From: Methanobacterium_B sp963825335
GTDB lineage: Archaea > Methanobacteriota > Methanobacteria > Methanobacteriales > Methanobacteriaceae
Reading direction: 5' to 3'
Length of the DNA: 64,000 nucleotides
NCBI GenBank assembly: GCA_963825335.1
Contig: CAWGSP010000001.1
Coordinates: 558,001-622,000 of the forward strand
Position numbers and translations under genes: made by a program. Position 1 is the stretch's first letter. Every line of letters begins with the position of its first letter. Under the pieces are notes generated by a model. It was not told where the DNA came from. It was given only the letters and a program-made list of their open reading frames with translations, and searched no databases. This document shows positions 7,786-16,218 of this stretch, in pieces.

Positions 7786-7819
7786 TTTTTTTTAATTCTT
7801 TTTTACTAATTCTTTTTTT
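7786..7819 (+). terminator. T-tract terminator after the polyferredoxin
   Basis: Three runs of seven or eight, six or seven, and seven T residues follow the stop codon within 40 bp. Such repeated oligo-T tracts act as intrinsic terminators in archaea. No hairpin is needed or seen. Confidence 0.45.
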
Positions 7820-8002
7820 GATAACTGATATATTATATCTATTTTTTAATTTGCAACTAACACAAATCTAATAAACTATCCCTGATAAGACTTCTTTTTA
7901 TATGAGTAAATGATGTAAATTTAATCTCAACAATAAAATAAAACGTTATCCAAATTTGTTGTTACTCATTCTTTTATTAAATAAGAAATCTTATATTTGA
8001 TA

Positions 8003-8028
8003 GTTAACTACTGAAAGTTAAGTTTAAC
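8003..8028 (+). promoter_or_regulatory. GTTAA repeats upstream of the ModE gene
   Basis: The palindrome GTTAAC (8003-8008) and the imperfect palindrome GTTAAGTTTAAC (8017-8028) lie 43-68 bp before the start codon, in the promoter region. This is a plausible autoregulatory operator; no similar known site is recalled. Confidence 0.3.
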
Positions 8029-8070
8029 ATAAAATTCAGATATAATATAATAATTATAAGGAGGTCTTAA

Positions 8071-8763
8071 ATGGAAAGAACAGAAGATGGACCCCAATAC
8101 CGATTAAAATTTGATGATAAGAAAATATTATTGAATAATAAAAAATTTAGGCTATTAGAATATATCGATAAGTGTGGCTCTATAATAGACGCGTCTAAAG
8201 AGGCTCAAATACCATATAGAAGCTCTTTAAAATATATTGAAGATTTAGAAAAAGAGTTAGAAGCAACATTAGTGTCAACCAAAAGAGGAGGTAAAGGTGG
8301 TGGAGGCGGAAGTAAATTAACAGAAGATGGAAAACTAATTTTAAAAGAATATAGAAAAGTTGAAAGTATTTTAAAGATGCATGAAGAAGTTAATGAAATC
8401 GAAAGCGATATTATTGACATAGATGACAAGAACAAAATTGCCATATTGAAATTAAACGATCAAAATGTAATAATCCCTCTCAGAGGAAAATTAAAGATTG
8501 GAGATAGGGTACTAATTTTAATCCGTCCAGAAGATATATTTGTTATGCTAGAACCGCACGAATCGAGTGTGAGAAATATTTTCCAGGGAAAAATAGTTGG
8601 AATGGAATTAAAAAATCATCTGGTACGATTGAACATCGAAATAAATGAAACAATATTATTGGCTGATATTACAGAATATGCAAGGGAAGATCTTAATTTA
8701 ATCCTTGGAAAAACAGTTTATATCGGATTTAAAGCCACCGCAATCGCTATGATTAAAATTTAA
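8071..8763 (+). CDS. modE: ModE-type molybdate/tungstate-responsive regulator with TOBE/Mop domains
   Basis: Residues about 20-100 form a ModE/LysR-like winged helix ('KFRLLEYIDKCGSIIDASKE', then 'ALKYIEDLEKELEATLVSTKRGGKGGGGGSKLTEDG'-type order, with a glycine-rich wing GGKGGGGG). Residues about 125-160 look like one TOBE segment ending 'LILIRPEDIFVML', and residues about 165-230 are a Mop domain beginning 'SVRNIFQGKIVGMEL'. ModE homologues bind molybdate or tungstate through these domains and control uptake or enzyme genes. The GGAGG ribosome site is ideal. The gene follows the orphan polyferredoxin unit with its own promoter. Likely targets nearby are mop, the ferredoxin unit and the fwd operon, which is inference from position. 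Confidence 0.88.
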   Translation: MERTEDGPQYRLKFDDKKILLNNKKFRLLEYIDKCGSIIDASKEAQIPYRSSLKYIEDLEKELEATLVSTKRGGKGGGGGSKLTEDGKLILKEYRKVESILKMHEEVNEIESDIIDIDDKNKIAILKLNDQNVIIPLRGKLKIGDRVLILIRPEDIFVMLEPHESSVRNIFQGKIVGMELKNHLVRLNIEINETILLADITEYAREDLNLILGKTVYIGFKATAIAMIKI

Positions 8764-9194
8764 TTTTTATTTTCAAACGAAATTGAAAGATCATCATTAA
8801 AACTTTACATTCGGATATATAAATTAAAAAATGAAAAAATTCGAATAAATATAATGAATTGAAGATATTTAAAATTTTTTTTATTAATAATAAATCTGAT
8901 TGTGAGTTCACATGAATTATTCATCTTTATTCAAACTAAAATGATGCGATTTACTTACTATATCCTATCACAAAATCATAACTAATAGGACATCTTGCTA
9001 GTTTAGTGGTACCTATTATTTGGTTGAGCATTCAATTAATATAAATCAGAACTTTTATCTATACTAGTACATATCGGAATGGATTTATTATAAATTTTAT
9101 CTTTTGTCATTGAAAAGTAGTTAAATAATATATAAAATTGATTTCCAGTAATCAATAAATTCAATAATAAATCAAATACAAAAAAAGTTAAAAT
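8764..9194. other. 430-bp AT-rich gap between convergent genes
   Basis: No convincing coding frame on either strand. It holds a T8 run near 8876 and, at 9067-9082, the near copy of the element found upstream of the ferredoxin unit. A TATA-like 'TTTATTATAAATTTTAT' follows that copy, so a short non-coding transcript is possible but unproven. Confidence 0.4.
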
Positions 9195-9503
9195 TTAAAA
9201 GTCTTCACACTTCTCAATTATAATAATTGTTGTTTCATCGCTGTCTTTAGGTGTGTGTTTAAGTTCTACAAGATCGTCTTTTATCTCTTTTAAGTCTAAA
9301 TCAACAGTAGCACCCAATTCTGTTGATACCTGAATCATCAATTTACATGCAGGATCTCCACTTTCTTCTTCTGTATACATCCCTATAACTTCTCCAGGAG
9401 TAAAAACACGATTATACGACAATTCAAGATTATCATATTCTTTGACATTATTTCTTACATATTCTATGGCATCATCACAGTCTAATTTAACTGTTTTAAT
9501 CAT
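9195..9503 (-). CDS. Small conserved methanobacterial protein, paralogue 2
   Basis: The 102-residue acidic protein is clearly paralogous to the gene just upstream (9512-9808): both read 'AIEYVRNNVKEYDNLELSYNRVFTPGEV' or a close variant, then 'VDLDLKEIKDDLVELKH', and end in a hydrophobic strand of I/V residues. This looks like a small Methanobacteriales-specific family that I believe is DUF2097, though I could not check. No catalytic or metal-binding motif stands out; it has three cysteines not shared with its sister. The start has an AGGTGG ribosome site. It is eight bp from its sister, so both are one transcript, located downstream of fwdC. Confidence 0.8.
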   Translation of the reverse strand: MIKTVKLDCDDAIEYVRNNVKEYDNLELSYNRVFTPGEVIGMYTEEESGDPACKLMIQVSTELGATVDLDLKEIKDDLVELKHTPKDSDETTIIIIEKCEDF

Positions 9504-9511
9504 AAAACCAC

Positions 9512-9808
9512 CTATTCCTCAATTACCAGTATTGTAGTTTTTTCGTCAACAACGTGTCTTATTTCCACAATATCATCTTTGATTTCCACAAGATCGACTT
9601 CAACAGTTTGTCTTATACTTTCACCATTCATTTGAATGAGAAGTTTAAGACTTTTTATGTCATTGTCTATTTCTACAGTGCTCAAATCTAAGACTTCACC
9701 AGGAACATAAACACGGTTATATGATATTTCAAGTACATCATAATCTTTAACATTATTTTTTATATAATCAAGAGCTTCTTCAGCTTTTAGATTTATTTCT
9801 TTTTCCAT
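9512..9808 (-). CDS. Small conserved methanobacterial protein, paralogue 1
   Basis: This 98-residue protein shares the pattern 'ALDYIKNNVKDYDVLEISYNRVYVPGEV' and 'VEVDLVEIKDDIVEIRH' with its downstream paralogue, pointing to a recent-to-moderate tandem duplication. It lacks cysteines. The predicted make-up is an N-terminal helix followed by beta strands. The AGGTGA ribosome site precedes the ATG at 9808. The gap to the end of fwdC is about 110 bp and contains a run of A residues, so it may have its own promoter or be the tail of the fwd transcript. The function is unknown; the position in the Mo/W island is the only clue. Confidence 0.8.
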   Translation of the reverse strand: MEKEINLKAEEALDYIKNNVKDYDVLEISYNRVYVPGEVLDLSTVEIDNDIKSLKLLIQMNGESIRQTVEVDLVEIKDDIVEIRHVVDEKTTILVIEE

Positions 9809-9921
9809 GAATATTCACCTGTTAAGATTTATGATCTTTATGCATTAATAAGTTTTAATTTATGTATTCAATCCATTCAAAAAAAAATTAAGAAAAAATA
9901 AAAAAAGTAGAAAATTTAGGA

Positions 9922-10731
9922 CTATAATAAATCCCTGTTTTTCTCAGCGTCTAACCAAAGACTTCCTTTACCATTTACTCCAATATCGCCTTTATATTTG
10001 ATGTATTTACCTGTGAACTGTTTTCCATTTATTTCGGGATCAACGAAAATTCCCTCATTTTCGAAACCTTCAAGGAGACTGCTGAGTTTTCCTTTGATGA
10101 CAATGGTTCCATTTTTCATTTGTCCACCAGGCCATCGAGTAACATCTCCACCAATCTCAATATATCCCTTTGTCATATGAATACCGGCGAGGATATCACA
10201 ACTTCCGTCTATGTAAATTTCGCCACCAGACATACAGTCTGCTAGTTGTTTACCGGAGTTTCCATGGACTTTAATTACTCCACCACTCATTCCTCTCCAT
10301 TCACCTATGTATGAGGTACCGCAGTATTCCCTTACATCACCCATAACTTCGATACTTCCGCCTCTCATTTCCCTGCCGACATAACTTTCTGCGTTTCCAT
10401 TAATCTTTATGGAACCACCCGTCATCTCTGCACCTGCATGAAGGTCAGCATCACCGTTTACTATTATTTCTCCGGCGCTCATCTTGTTCCCAATGTATTT
10501 AACACGTCCCATGTCACCGTTTAGGATCAGTTTAACATCCTCGGGACCTTCAGCTTCTCCTTCAACTTCTATATCAAAGTAGTTTGTTAAAGGGAATCTA
10601 GTGTTACCCACAGGTACTTGGTAGTTATCAAAATCGGTTTTACTCCAAGAATATATAGCGTCTGGTATAAGTTCCTCAAATTCCAGGGCTATGCTGGAAA
10701 ACTTTTTCAATGCAAATGTTATTGTTTTCAT
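9922..10731 (-). CDS. fwdC: Formylmethanofuran dehydrogenase subunit C
   Basis: The 269-residue protein is the FwdC/GltS-C-terminal type right-handed beta-helix, visible as about ten repeats of G-G-x-I/V-x-(V/I)-x-G-x (for example 'MSAGEIIVNGDADLHAGAEM', 'MSGGEIYIDGSCDILAGIHM'). FwdC is the scaffold that joins the FwdA hydrolase to the FwdB/D redox subunits of formylmethanofuran dehydrogenase, the cytoplasmic enzyme that fixes CO2 onto methanofuran in the first step of methanogenesis. It is the last catalytic gene of the operon, 11 bp after fwdA. It looks complete. Confidence 0.95.
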   Translation of the reverse strand: MKTITFALKKFSSIALEFEELIPDAIYSWSKTDFDNYQVPVGNTRFPLTNYFDIEVEGEAEGPEDVKLILNGDMGRVKYIGNKMSAGEIIVNGDADLHAGAEMTGGSIKINGNAESYVGREMRGGSIEVMGDVREYCGTSYIGEWRGMSGGVIKVHGNSGKQLADCMSGGEIYIDGSCDILAGIHMTKGYIEIGGDVTRWPGGQMKNGTIVIKGKLSSLLEGFENEGIFVDPEINGKQFTGKYIKYKGDIGVNGKGSLWLDAEKNRDLL

Positions 10732-10742
10732 ATAAACACCCC

Positions 10743-12461
10743 TTATTTAGATGCGTCAATTTTAAATTCGATTGCAGGATCAATGTAGTGATCGAACACT
10801 TTGTAGTTCTCGAACTTAATTGTGTAATACCTGTTAAACATCGGCATGATACTTTCAAGTACTTTTTTCTCTTGTTCTTCGAATCCTGTCACATTAGTCC
10901 ACATGTGTCTGCTTGGAACGACTTTTACGATTTTACCGTCTTTTACAACGATTTCTCCATCTTTAATCGTGTAAGCTGCTCTACCTAACACATCCTCAAC
11001 TACTGCAGCATTTGATGCCTTTGTAGCATCAAAGTTTTCTGGTTCAAGGTCGTAGACTGCTACATCAGCGTTTGCACCTACACCAAGATGTCCTCTCTTT
11101 TCAAGACCTAATATTTTAGCAGGAGCGGATCTTGTTGTTATTGCTATGTCATTCCAGTCGTAAACCCTGTCAAGTGTTGCAAGTGATGATCTTTTACTAG
11201 CCCAATTATGCACTTCGTTGTTTTCCATCATTTCAGTCCTACGGTCACTGCTCATCAGCCAAGAGATGATTCTTGGGTATCGTATGAAAGGACCTGCGTT
11301 AGGACTGTCTGTTGTGAGTACAACTTGCCAAGGATCTTTGATTAAAAGGAACAATTCCATTCCTATAGCCCATTGTAAAGTTGATACTGGTGCTTTTGGT
11401 GAATATATAACTGGTATTAAGCCTGAAGCTGTTTCAAGTTCAATATCTTTGTTTGCCCATTTTAAACCAGTTAGTTTGTACAGATCGTATTCCATTGGTG
11501 CATCTGCAGTCATGGTTGTGGTTTCATCAAAGGTTACCTGACCTACATCACATGTAACATGTTTATTCTTGTTTATGTAATCTGCTACTGGCTCTGCTCC
11601 AGATTTAGCATCTCTCCAGCTGGTTCCACCGTATGAATGGAACTGAAGATGGGTGCAGTGTATGGTTTGATCCCTGGTTACATTAGGATTTTTCTTTATA
11701 TCCTTAACACTGTCGAGTGTGGCTATGGTTGTTGGATAGTTTCCAGGATGTCCAAGGTCGTTTGGGTGGACGTGCATGGAATGAGGTAATCCTAACATTT
11801 CATTCACTTGTGTCAATGCCCTTACTACTTGTCTGCCTGTTACATCCCAGTATGGAGCCGGATCGTCAACTCCATGTACATTCATTCCCCAACCCCAAGC
11901 TTCACTTCCACAAGGGTTAACAACTTTCATTCCGTAGCATTTACTTAGTTTGAGCCATGCAGATACAAATGCTGCAAGACCTTCTAAATCGTTCTCTTTT
12001 ACCATTTGGAGTACAAACCAATTGTTCCCAAAGAGTGCTAGGGGAGAAATGTCAATGTTTGGTATTGCCATGATTTCTTCATGGGTGTGTTTCGCTTCGA
12101 GTGGTGGTACAGCAGCTTCGGTAACAGTTCCGTAACCCATTCGAGAATATCTGTATCCAGTTGCAGAACAGCTAGGAATTGAGAATCCAGATTCTGCCCT
12201 TGTTGTATCTGTTTTAGGTACAACTCCTCTTCTACTGTCCTCTGGTCTATAAAGTCTTCCAACACATAACTTTGGGCCTGCTACATGAGCATGAACATCT
12301 ACGCCTGCAGCCATAACCAGTTTGTTTGTTACATCAATAACTTTGGCATCAGAAGAGACACTGTCAACAATCTTTGCATCTTTGATCAGTACGTCTTTCT
12401 TCTCACCTGTAACATTGTTTGTTGGATCATATACTATTCCATTCTTTAATATATATTCCAT
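10743..12461 (-). CDS. fwdA: Formylmethanofuran dehydrogenase subunit A (amidohydrolase)
   Basis: The 572-residue subunit belongs to the urease/dihydroorotase-like amidohydrolases. The binuclear zinc ligands His57 and His59 are in 'GVDVHAHVAG', and Lys179 in 'CYGMKVVNPCG' is at the place of the carboxylated lysine in the Methanothermobacter enzyme. FwdA condenses formate, delivered by an internal tunnel from FwdB, with methanofuran. A late aspartate is in 'LTTDSPNAGP'. The start has AGGTGAT upstream. It lies eight bp after fwdB. The order here is B-A-C, unlike the D-A-C-B order recalled for the Methanothermobacter tungsten operon. Confidence 0.97.
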   Translation of the reverse strand: MEYILKNGIVYDPTNNVTGEKKDVLIKDAKIVDSVSSDAKVIDVTNKLVMAAGVDVHAHVAGPKLCVGRLYRPEDSRRGVVPKTDTTRAESGFSIPSCSATGYRYSRMGYGTVTEAAVPPLEAKHTHEEIMAIPNIDISPLALFGNNWFVLQMVKENDLEGLAAFVSAWLKLSKCYGMKVVNPCGSEAWGWGMNVHGVDDPAPYWDVTGRQVVRALTQVNEMLGLPHSMHVHPNDLGHPGNYPTTIATLDSVKDIKKNPNVTRDQTIHCTHLQFHSYGGTSWRDAKSGAEPVADYINKNKHVTCDVGQVTFDETTTMTADAPMEYDLYKLTGLKWANKDIELETASGLIPVIYSPKAPVSTLQWAIGMELFLLIKDPWQVVLTTDSPNAGPFIRYPRIISWLMSSDRRTEMMENNEVHNWASKRSSLATLDRVYDWNDIAITTRSAPAKILGLEKRGHLGVGANADVAVYDLEPENFDATKASNAAVVEDVLGRAAYTIKDGEIVVKDGKIVKVVPSRHMWTNVTGFEEQEKKVLESIMPMFNRYYTIKFENYKVFDHYIDPAIEFKIDASK

Positions 12462-12469
12462 GAGATCAC

Positions 12470-13810
12470 CTATTTTGCCTCTTCTTTAATCTTTTTAACC
12501 CTTTCATATAGTTGATTTACGATCCATTCATCTTCTCTGCATGTTTCAGGTGGATCTATGGCACTTTTCATGTGAATCGGAACCGAATCCATTCTATAAC
12601 TGGTACCTGCGGTTTCTACCCCGATAAATGTGCCTGGGAAAACAATATCTGCAAGTTCTGTGGATGGTCCCCAGTGTATGTCTATTTGTATAACTGGTAT
12701 GTTTGCGAGGTGCATGTTAGCTCCCCCAGGGAAGTGAGCACCTGGATCTGCTGCTATCACCATGAACACATCTGGTTCTTTCCTGTTTAGAAGATCTACC
12801 GTAGTTGTTTCACCTATCATGTATCTTGGGTATCCCCTGCAGAAGTCAACACCGTACGGGAATCCCATTTCATAGGCCATGAAAATGTTAAATCCATTAA
12901 CATTGAAGTGACCCCTCATAGGTAGTAAAACCCACTTTGTATAGGCATTGAGATCTTGGACAAGCTGTATAGCTATATCAATGTTTCTCTGTTTGGATAG
13001 TGTGTGGGTGAGTCCTAGTCCGAAAAATAGTGCTCCAAATTCCACATTTTTCATTGCTTCGGTTAGTTCAATTATATCTTCCTTTGGTATTCCAGAAATG
13101 ATGTCTTCTTTAAGTTCTTTACCCTTTAAAACAGCCCTTATTGCGTTACAGAATCCATAATCCCCGTTTTCTTCGAACGGTACCCATATGTCAGACATTT
13201 TAGCCGTATCGGAAAATTTAGGGTCCCATGTTACTAGGGTTCTGTCGAATCTTCCTCTCTGTCTGAACCATCCCCTTGGGAATACAGTGTATCTAGCAAG
13301 GTGTCTTGGATGAGCGTTCATAGGATTACTTCCAGTATAAACTACCATATCTGCCCTGTTTTTAACTTCTCCAAGGGTCATAAGAGGATATCCTGCATTT
13401 TGTACAGCTTGGACAGTAGGTCCGTGACAGATTGTCGCCTGGTTATCTATAACAGCTCCAACCATTTCTGTAAGTTTTAATCCTTCTTTCATGCATTCTA
13501 TGGATGTTTCACTCCAACCGTAAAATAACGGTCTTGTAGCTCCTGCTATGAGTTCTGCAGCTGCATCAAGTGCTGTGTCCCAATCTACTTCGACGAGCTC
13601 TCCTGTTTCATCCCTCATCATAGGGACTATTAATCTTTGGTCTTCGTCTTCCATGATCTTACTTGCACCTAATCTGCAAGCATGTCTCACACCAACAACA
13701 TGGTTACCCTTAACTAGATAATCCAGGTCATCACAGTTACTTCCACAAAATGCGCATGTACAATTTTCTACAATGCGATCGTAATCAGTAATAGGTTCTT
13801 CGTATGCCAT
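12470..13810 (-). CDS. fwdB: Formylmethanofuran dehydrogenase subunit B (W/Mo catalytic subunit), cysteine form
   Basis: This 446-residue protein belongs to the molybdopterin oxidoreductase superfamily. A [4Fe-4S] site is formed by cysteines at 17, 19, 22 and 26 ('CTCAFCGSNC') with Cys45 nearby. The metal ligand is Cys128 in 'QATICHGPTVQ'; selenocysteine occupies this place in some methanogens, but the codon here encodes cysteine. FwdB reduces CO2 to formate at the bis-pyranopterin tungsten or molybdenum centre. Whether this operon is the W (Fwd) or the Mo (Fmd) isoenzyme cannot be decided from the sequence. An AGGAGGT ribosome site precedes the ATG, and the gene follows fwdD by 11 bp. Confidence 0.96.
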   Translation of the reverse strand: MAYEEPITDYDRIVENCTCAFCGSNCDDLDYLVKGNHVVGVRHACRLGASKIMEDEDQRLIVPMMRDETGELVEVDWDTALDAAAELIAGATRPLFYGWSETSIECMKEGLKLTEMVGAVIDNQATICHGPTVQAVQNAGYPLMTLGEVKNRADMVVYTGSNPMNAHPRHLARYTVFPRGWFRQRGRFDRTLVTWDPKFSDTAKMSDIWVPFEENGDYGFCNAIRAVLKGKELKEDIISGIPKEDIIELTEAMKNVEFGALFFGLGLTHTLSKQRNIDIAIQLVQDLNAYTKWVLLPMRGHFNVNGFNIFMAYEMGFPYGVDFCRGYPRYMIGETTTVDLLNRKEPDVFMVIAADPGAHFPGGANMHLANIPVIQIDIHWGPSTELADIVFPGTFIGVETAGTSYRMDSVPIHMKSAIDPPETCREDEWIVNQLYERVKKIKEEAK

Positions 13811-13821
13811 AGTATACCTCC

Positions 13822-14352
13822 TTATTTTCTCTTGTAGACCGGCATCTCTCCAAGTGAAGGAAGCTCGTCAACATTCTTTTCGTCTTTTGTGTATTTTCTG
13901 TACACCGATCTCATAAGATCAGCCATTAAAAGCACTTCTTTATCAGATTTTTGGACTGTTGCTTCAATTCCTTTATATGTTGGATCGTTACAGCAGTAGG
14001 TTTCAGGGCTCACAATCACGTTTGCCCATGGTCCTTTTGGTATGAAGATCATACCTTCATGAGGTGCGTCTCTAGAGTGTGCTGCATAAACTACAACTGC
14101 TCCCCAATCAGATTCTACGAGTACACTTTGCCAGTTTGCAACTCCAAGTTTAGCCATATCCTTTGGATCCATATAAGCCACGCCTGCAACCTTTCGGTAT
14201 TCATCTTTGAGGGTTGATCCCCTTTTCTTACAAGCACCTTGGTAAATATCTGTTCCGGTGTTGAGCATGACAGTTAACTTATTAACTTTTTTTACGTTTG
14301 GATCATCAAATTTTACAACATTCGAAACAGTGGGTTTGTCTACATAAGTCAT
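13822..14352 (-). CDS. fwdD: Formylmethanofuran dehydrogenase subunit D
   Basis: The 176-residue subunit corresponds to the molybdopterin dinucleotide-binding C-terminal domain that is fused to the catalytic chain in other enzymes: 'LNTGTDIYQGACKKRG', 'VAYMDPKDMAKLGV' and 'HEGMIFIPKGPWANVIV' are its landmarks. It completes the pterin-binding pocket of FwdB. It is longer than the minimal domain by a tail of about 45 residues that begins after 'GIEATVQKSDKEVL'. A GAGGTG ribosome site precedes the ATG. The flanking genes are nine to eleven bp away, consistent with tight cotranscription. Confidence 0.94.
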   Translation of the reverse strand: MTYVDKPTVSNVVKFDDPNVKKVNKLTVMLNTGTDIYQGACKKRGSTLKDEYRKVAGVAYMDPKDMAKLGVANWQSVLVESDWGAVVVYAAHSRDAPHEGMIFIPKGPWANVIVSPETYCCNDPTYKGIEATVQKSDKEVLLMADLMRSVYRKYTKDEKNVDELPSLGEMPVYKRK

Positions 14353-14361
14353 ATTAACACC

Positions 14362-14601
14362 TCACTCCAGCCATATTGCATCTGTTGGACAGAACAACTG
14401 GCAAGTTCCACATTTTGTGCATTTTTCTTTGCTGAACAGTTTTATAAAACCATTTTCAACCATCATGATCGTTTCTGTGGTTTTAGATCCGTGTCCACCT
14501 GCAACTTCATTACTTATGGATGCGTTAACAGGGCATGCAACAACACAAACTCCACATCCAAGACAGTTATCTTGATTTACTTTTAATTCCATCTCCGCCA
14601 T
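14362..14601 (-). CDS. fwdG: Formylmethanofuran dehydrogenase subunit G (2x[4Fe-4S] ferredoxin)
   Basis: The 79-residue subunit has two classical cluster motifs, 'CLGCGVCVVACP' (residues 13-24) and 'CTKCGTCQLFCP' near residue 61, separated by a longer loop ('NEVAGGHGSKTTETIMMVENG') than in plain clostridial ferredoxins, as known for FwdG. It passes electrons between the polyferredoxin FwdF and the FwdB cluster. It lies 15 bp after fwdF and nine bp before fwdD. Confidence 0.94.
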   Translation of the reverse strand: MAEMELKVNQDNCLGCGVCVVACPVNASISNEVAGGHGSKTTETIMMVENGFIKLFSKEKCTKCGTCQLFCPTDAIWLE

Positions 14602-14616
14602 TATATCGCCTCGAAT

Positions 14617-15675
14617 CTAAGTTTTAAGAGATTCAATCTGTTTCTCCCATGATTTTGACTTTGTAGGGGTGTGTTTAATACCTGTTCTTTTAACTTCGAT
14701 AGCTTTAACAGGACAGACATTTTGACATGCCCCACAATATATACAATAATTTTCATCTGACATTAACTTTTCAGGCGTTTTCCCGGGTTTAGTTGATTCT
14801 GGGAACGAAAGCACGTTACATGGACATATGTCGACACATGCTCCGCAAGCCTGGCAAGTATCCTGATCAATTGATAATTCACCTTCAAATACTTTGACAA
14901 CTGTTGCTGCATCTACTGGACAGATTTCCTGACACCATCCACATTTAACACATGTTTCATGGTCGATAAATGAACTTCCGGTAGTTTTAGCATCTTCAGG
15001 ATTTAAGTCATATTCTCCGTAAGAACAACTTCTGCATGCTGCTGTGATTGCATTGACTGGACAGGATTTTTTGCATATGAGACAATAAACACATTTATCC
15101 TTGTCTACTATTATGTCAGAAGAAACAGTAGGATCATCCGGTGTTGGTAATTTGTGTTCCATTGTTATGGCATCGGCAGGACACATTTCTTCGCAGATTC
15201 CGCAGTTTATGCATGTTTCTTTGTCTATCTCTATTTCTCCAGTTACAAGATTGGATCTTTTTGGAAGTTCCCTTGCGATTGTAATTGAATCTCTTGGACA
15301 TGCAGTTTCACATGCTTTACAGTGAACACATGTTTCATCATCTATTACAGCCGATGCTATCAAATGAGGATATTCATCCATGTTCTTGATGTCTTCATCG
15401 TCGATTTTAAATTCTAAGGCATTGACTGGGCATACCACGCTACACATACCACAAAGTACGCATTTATCTTCTTTACATACTATTTTGGGTACATCAGCTT
15501 CGGTTCTTATGATAGCTCCAATTGAGCCAAGTTCTATTGCATCTACGGGGCATGTTTTTTCGCATATACCGCAACCAATGCAAATATCATCCTTATAAAG
15601 AAGTTCACGCTTTTCTTCAGCAGACCTTGAAACTTCAAAGTCTAAACCTTGAACTTCTTTCTTATTAGAAATCAT
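14617..15675 (-). CDS. fwdF: Formylmethanofuran dehydrogenase subunit F (polyferredoxin)
   Basis: The 352-residue protein has eight [4Fe-4S] motifs: 'CIGCGICEKTCP', 'CVLCGMCSVVCP', 'CVHCKACETACP', 'CINCGICEEMCP', 'CVYCLICKKSCP', 'CVKCGWCQEICP', 'CQACGACVDICPC' and 'CIYCGACQNVCP'. FwdF forms the long electron wire that links dehydrogenase protomers and their electron donor. A longer frame starts at 15714, but GGAGGT lies seven bases before the ATG at 15675, so I use that one. The ATG overlaps the TGA of the upstream HTH-ferredoxin gene as ATGA, which implies translational coupling. Its seventh motif has regular spacing, unlike the orphan copy at 6784-7782. Confidence 0.95.
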   Translation of the reverse strand: MISNKKEVQGLDFEVSRSAEEKRELLYKDDICIGCGICEKTCPVDAIELGSIGAIIRTEADVPKIVCKEDKCVLCGMCSVVCPVNALEFKIDDEDIKNMDEYPHLIASAVIDDETCVHCKACETACPRDSITIARELPKRSNLVTGEIEIDKETCINCGICEEMCPADAITMEHKLPTPDDPTVSSDIIVDKDKCVYCLICKKSCPVNAITAACRSCSYGEYDLNPEDAKTTGSSFIDHETCVKCGWCQEICPVDAATVVKVFEGELSIDQDTCQACGACVDICPCNVLSFPESTKPGKTPEKLMSDENYCIYCGACQNVCPVKAIEVKRTGIKHTPTKSKSWEKQIESLKT

Positions 15676-16121
15676 TTTTTTACCTCCAAAATTTCTATTG
15701 AGTTTGTGGGACAAGATTCACCACATATAAAACACCCACAGCACCAATCATCATCAATTTGTGCCTTGAGATCGTTTAACACAATGGCTTTCATGAGACA
15801 AACATCTACACAAACACCACAACCAATACATGATTCCTTCACATTTCCCTCAAATTCTCTGTTCAAGCAAGTTTTTACTACAATTCTTGCTTTCTCATTC
15901 ATTAGGGCAGTAGTCAAAATTAAAAAGTCCTTGGGACATAACTCCGTGATCTTCTCTGCAATTGCTATAGAATTCCATGACAAATTTCTACCATTCAAAT
16001 AATGTGAAACTGTAGACCTGTCCATCTCTAAAATTTTAGCAACTTCTTTCTGACTGCATCCATCTCTAATGAGTTCAACTGCTGTTAAATATTTCAATCC
16101 TGATACTATATGTTTCGGCAT
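15672..16121 (-). CDS. HTH-ferredoxin fusion, first gene of the fwd operon (FwdH position)
   Basis: Starting at the ATG at 16121 (GGTGT five bases upstream), the protein has 149 residues. Residues about 6-45 form a helix-turn-helix of the XRE/sigma-70 region 4 kind ('AVELIRDGCSQKEVAKILEM', 'DRSTVSHYLNGRN'). The C-terminal half is a two-cluster ferredoxin with 'CIGCGVCVDVCLM' and 'CCGCFICGESCP'; an extra cysteine sits between the halves. It takes the place of fwdH in the Methanothermobacter fwdHFGDACB operon; whether that protein has the same domains I could not check. A DNA-binding domain tied to two Fe-S clusters at the head of an Fe-S-rich operon suggests an autoregulator sensing redox or Fe-S status. 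The frame is open further upstream to 16319, but that part looks non-coding. Confidence 0.85.
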   Translation of the reverse strand: MPKHIVSGLKYLTAVELIRDGCSQKEVAKILEMDRSTVSHYLNGRNLSWNSIAIAEKITELCPKDFLILTTALMNEKARIVVKTCLNREFEGNVKESCIGCGVCVDVCLMKAIVLNDLKAQIDDDWCCGCFICGESCPTNSIEILEVKK

Positions 16122-16133
16122 ATGGACACCATG

Positions 16134-16148
16134 TGTGTTGAATACACA
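16134..16148 (-). promoter_or_regulatory. Inverted repeat TGTGT-N5-ACACA in the fwd leader
   Basis: A perfect 5-bp inverted repeat with 5-bp spacer lies 13-27 bp upstream of the HTH-ferredoxin start codon, just downstream of a TATA-like stretch at about 16163-16177. An overlapping ACAC-CAT-GTGT lies at 16126-16136. Placement at the expected transcription start fits a repressor site. Confidence 0.45.
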
Positions 16149-16218
16149 TTTATTCACATATAATATATAAATTTCTATGAAAATCAAAACACAATATATA
16201 AATATGATAGTGTAGTAT

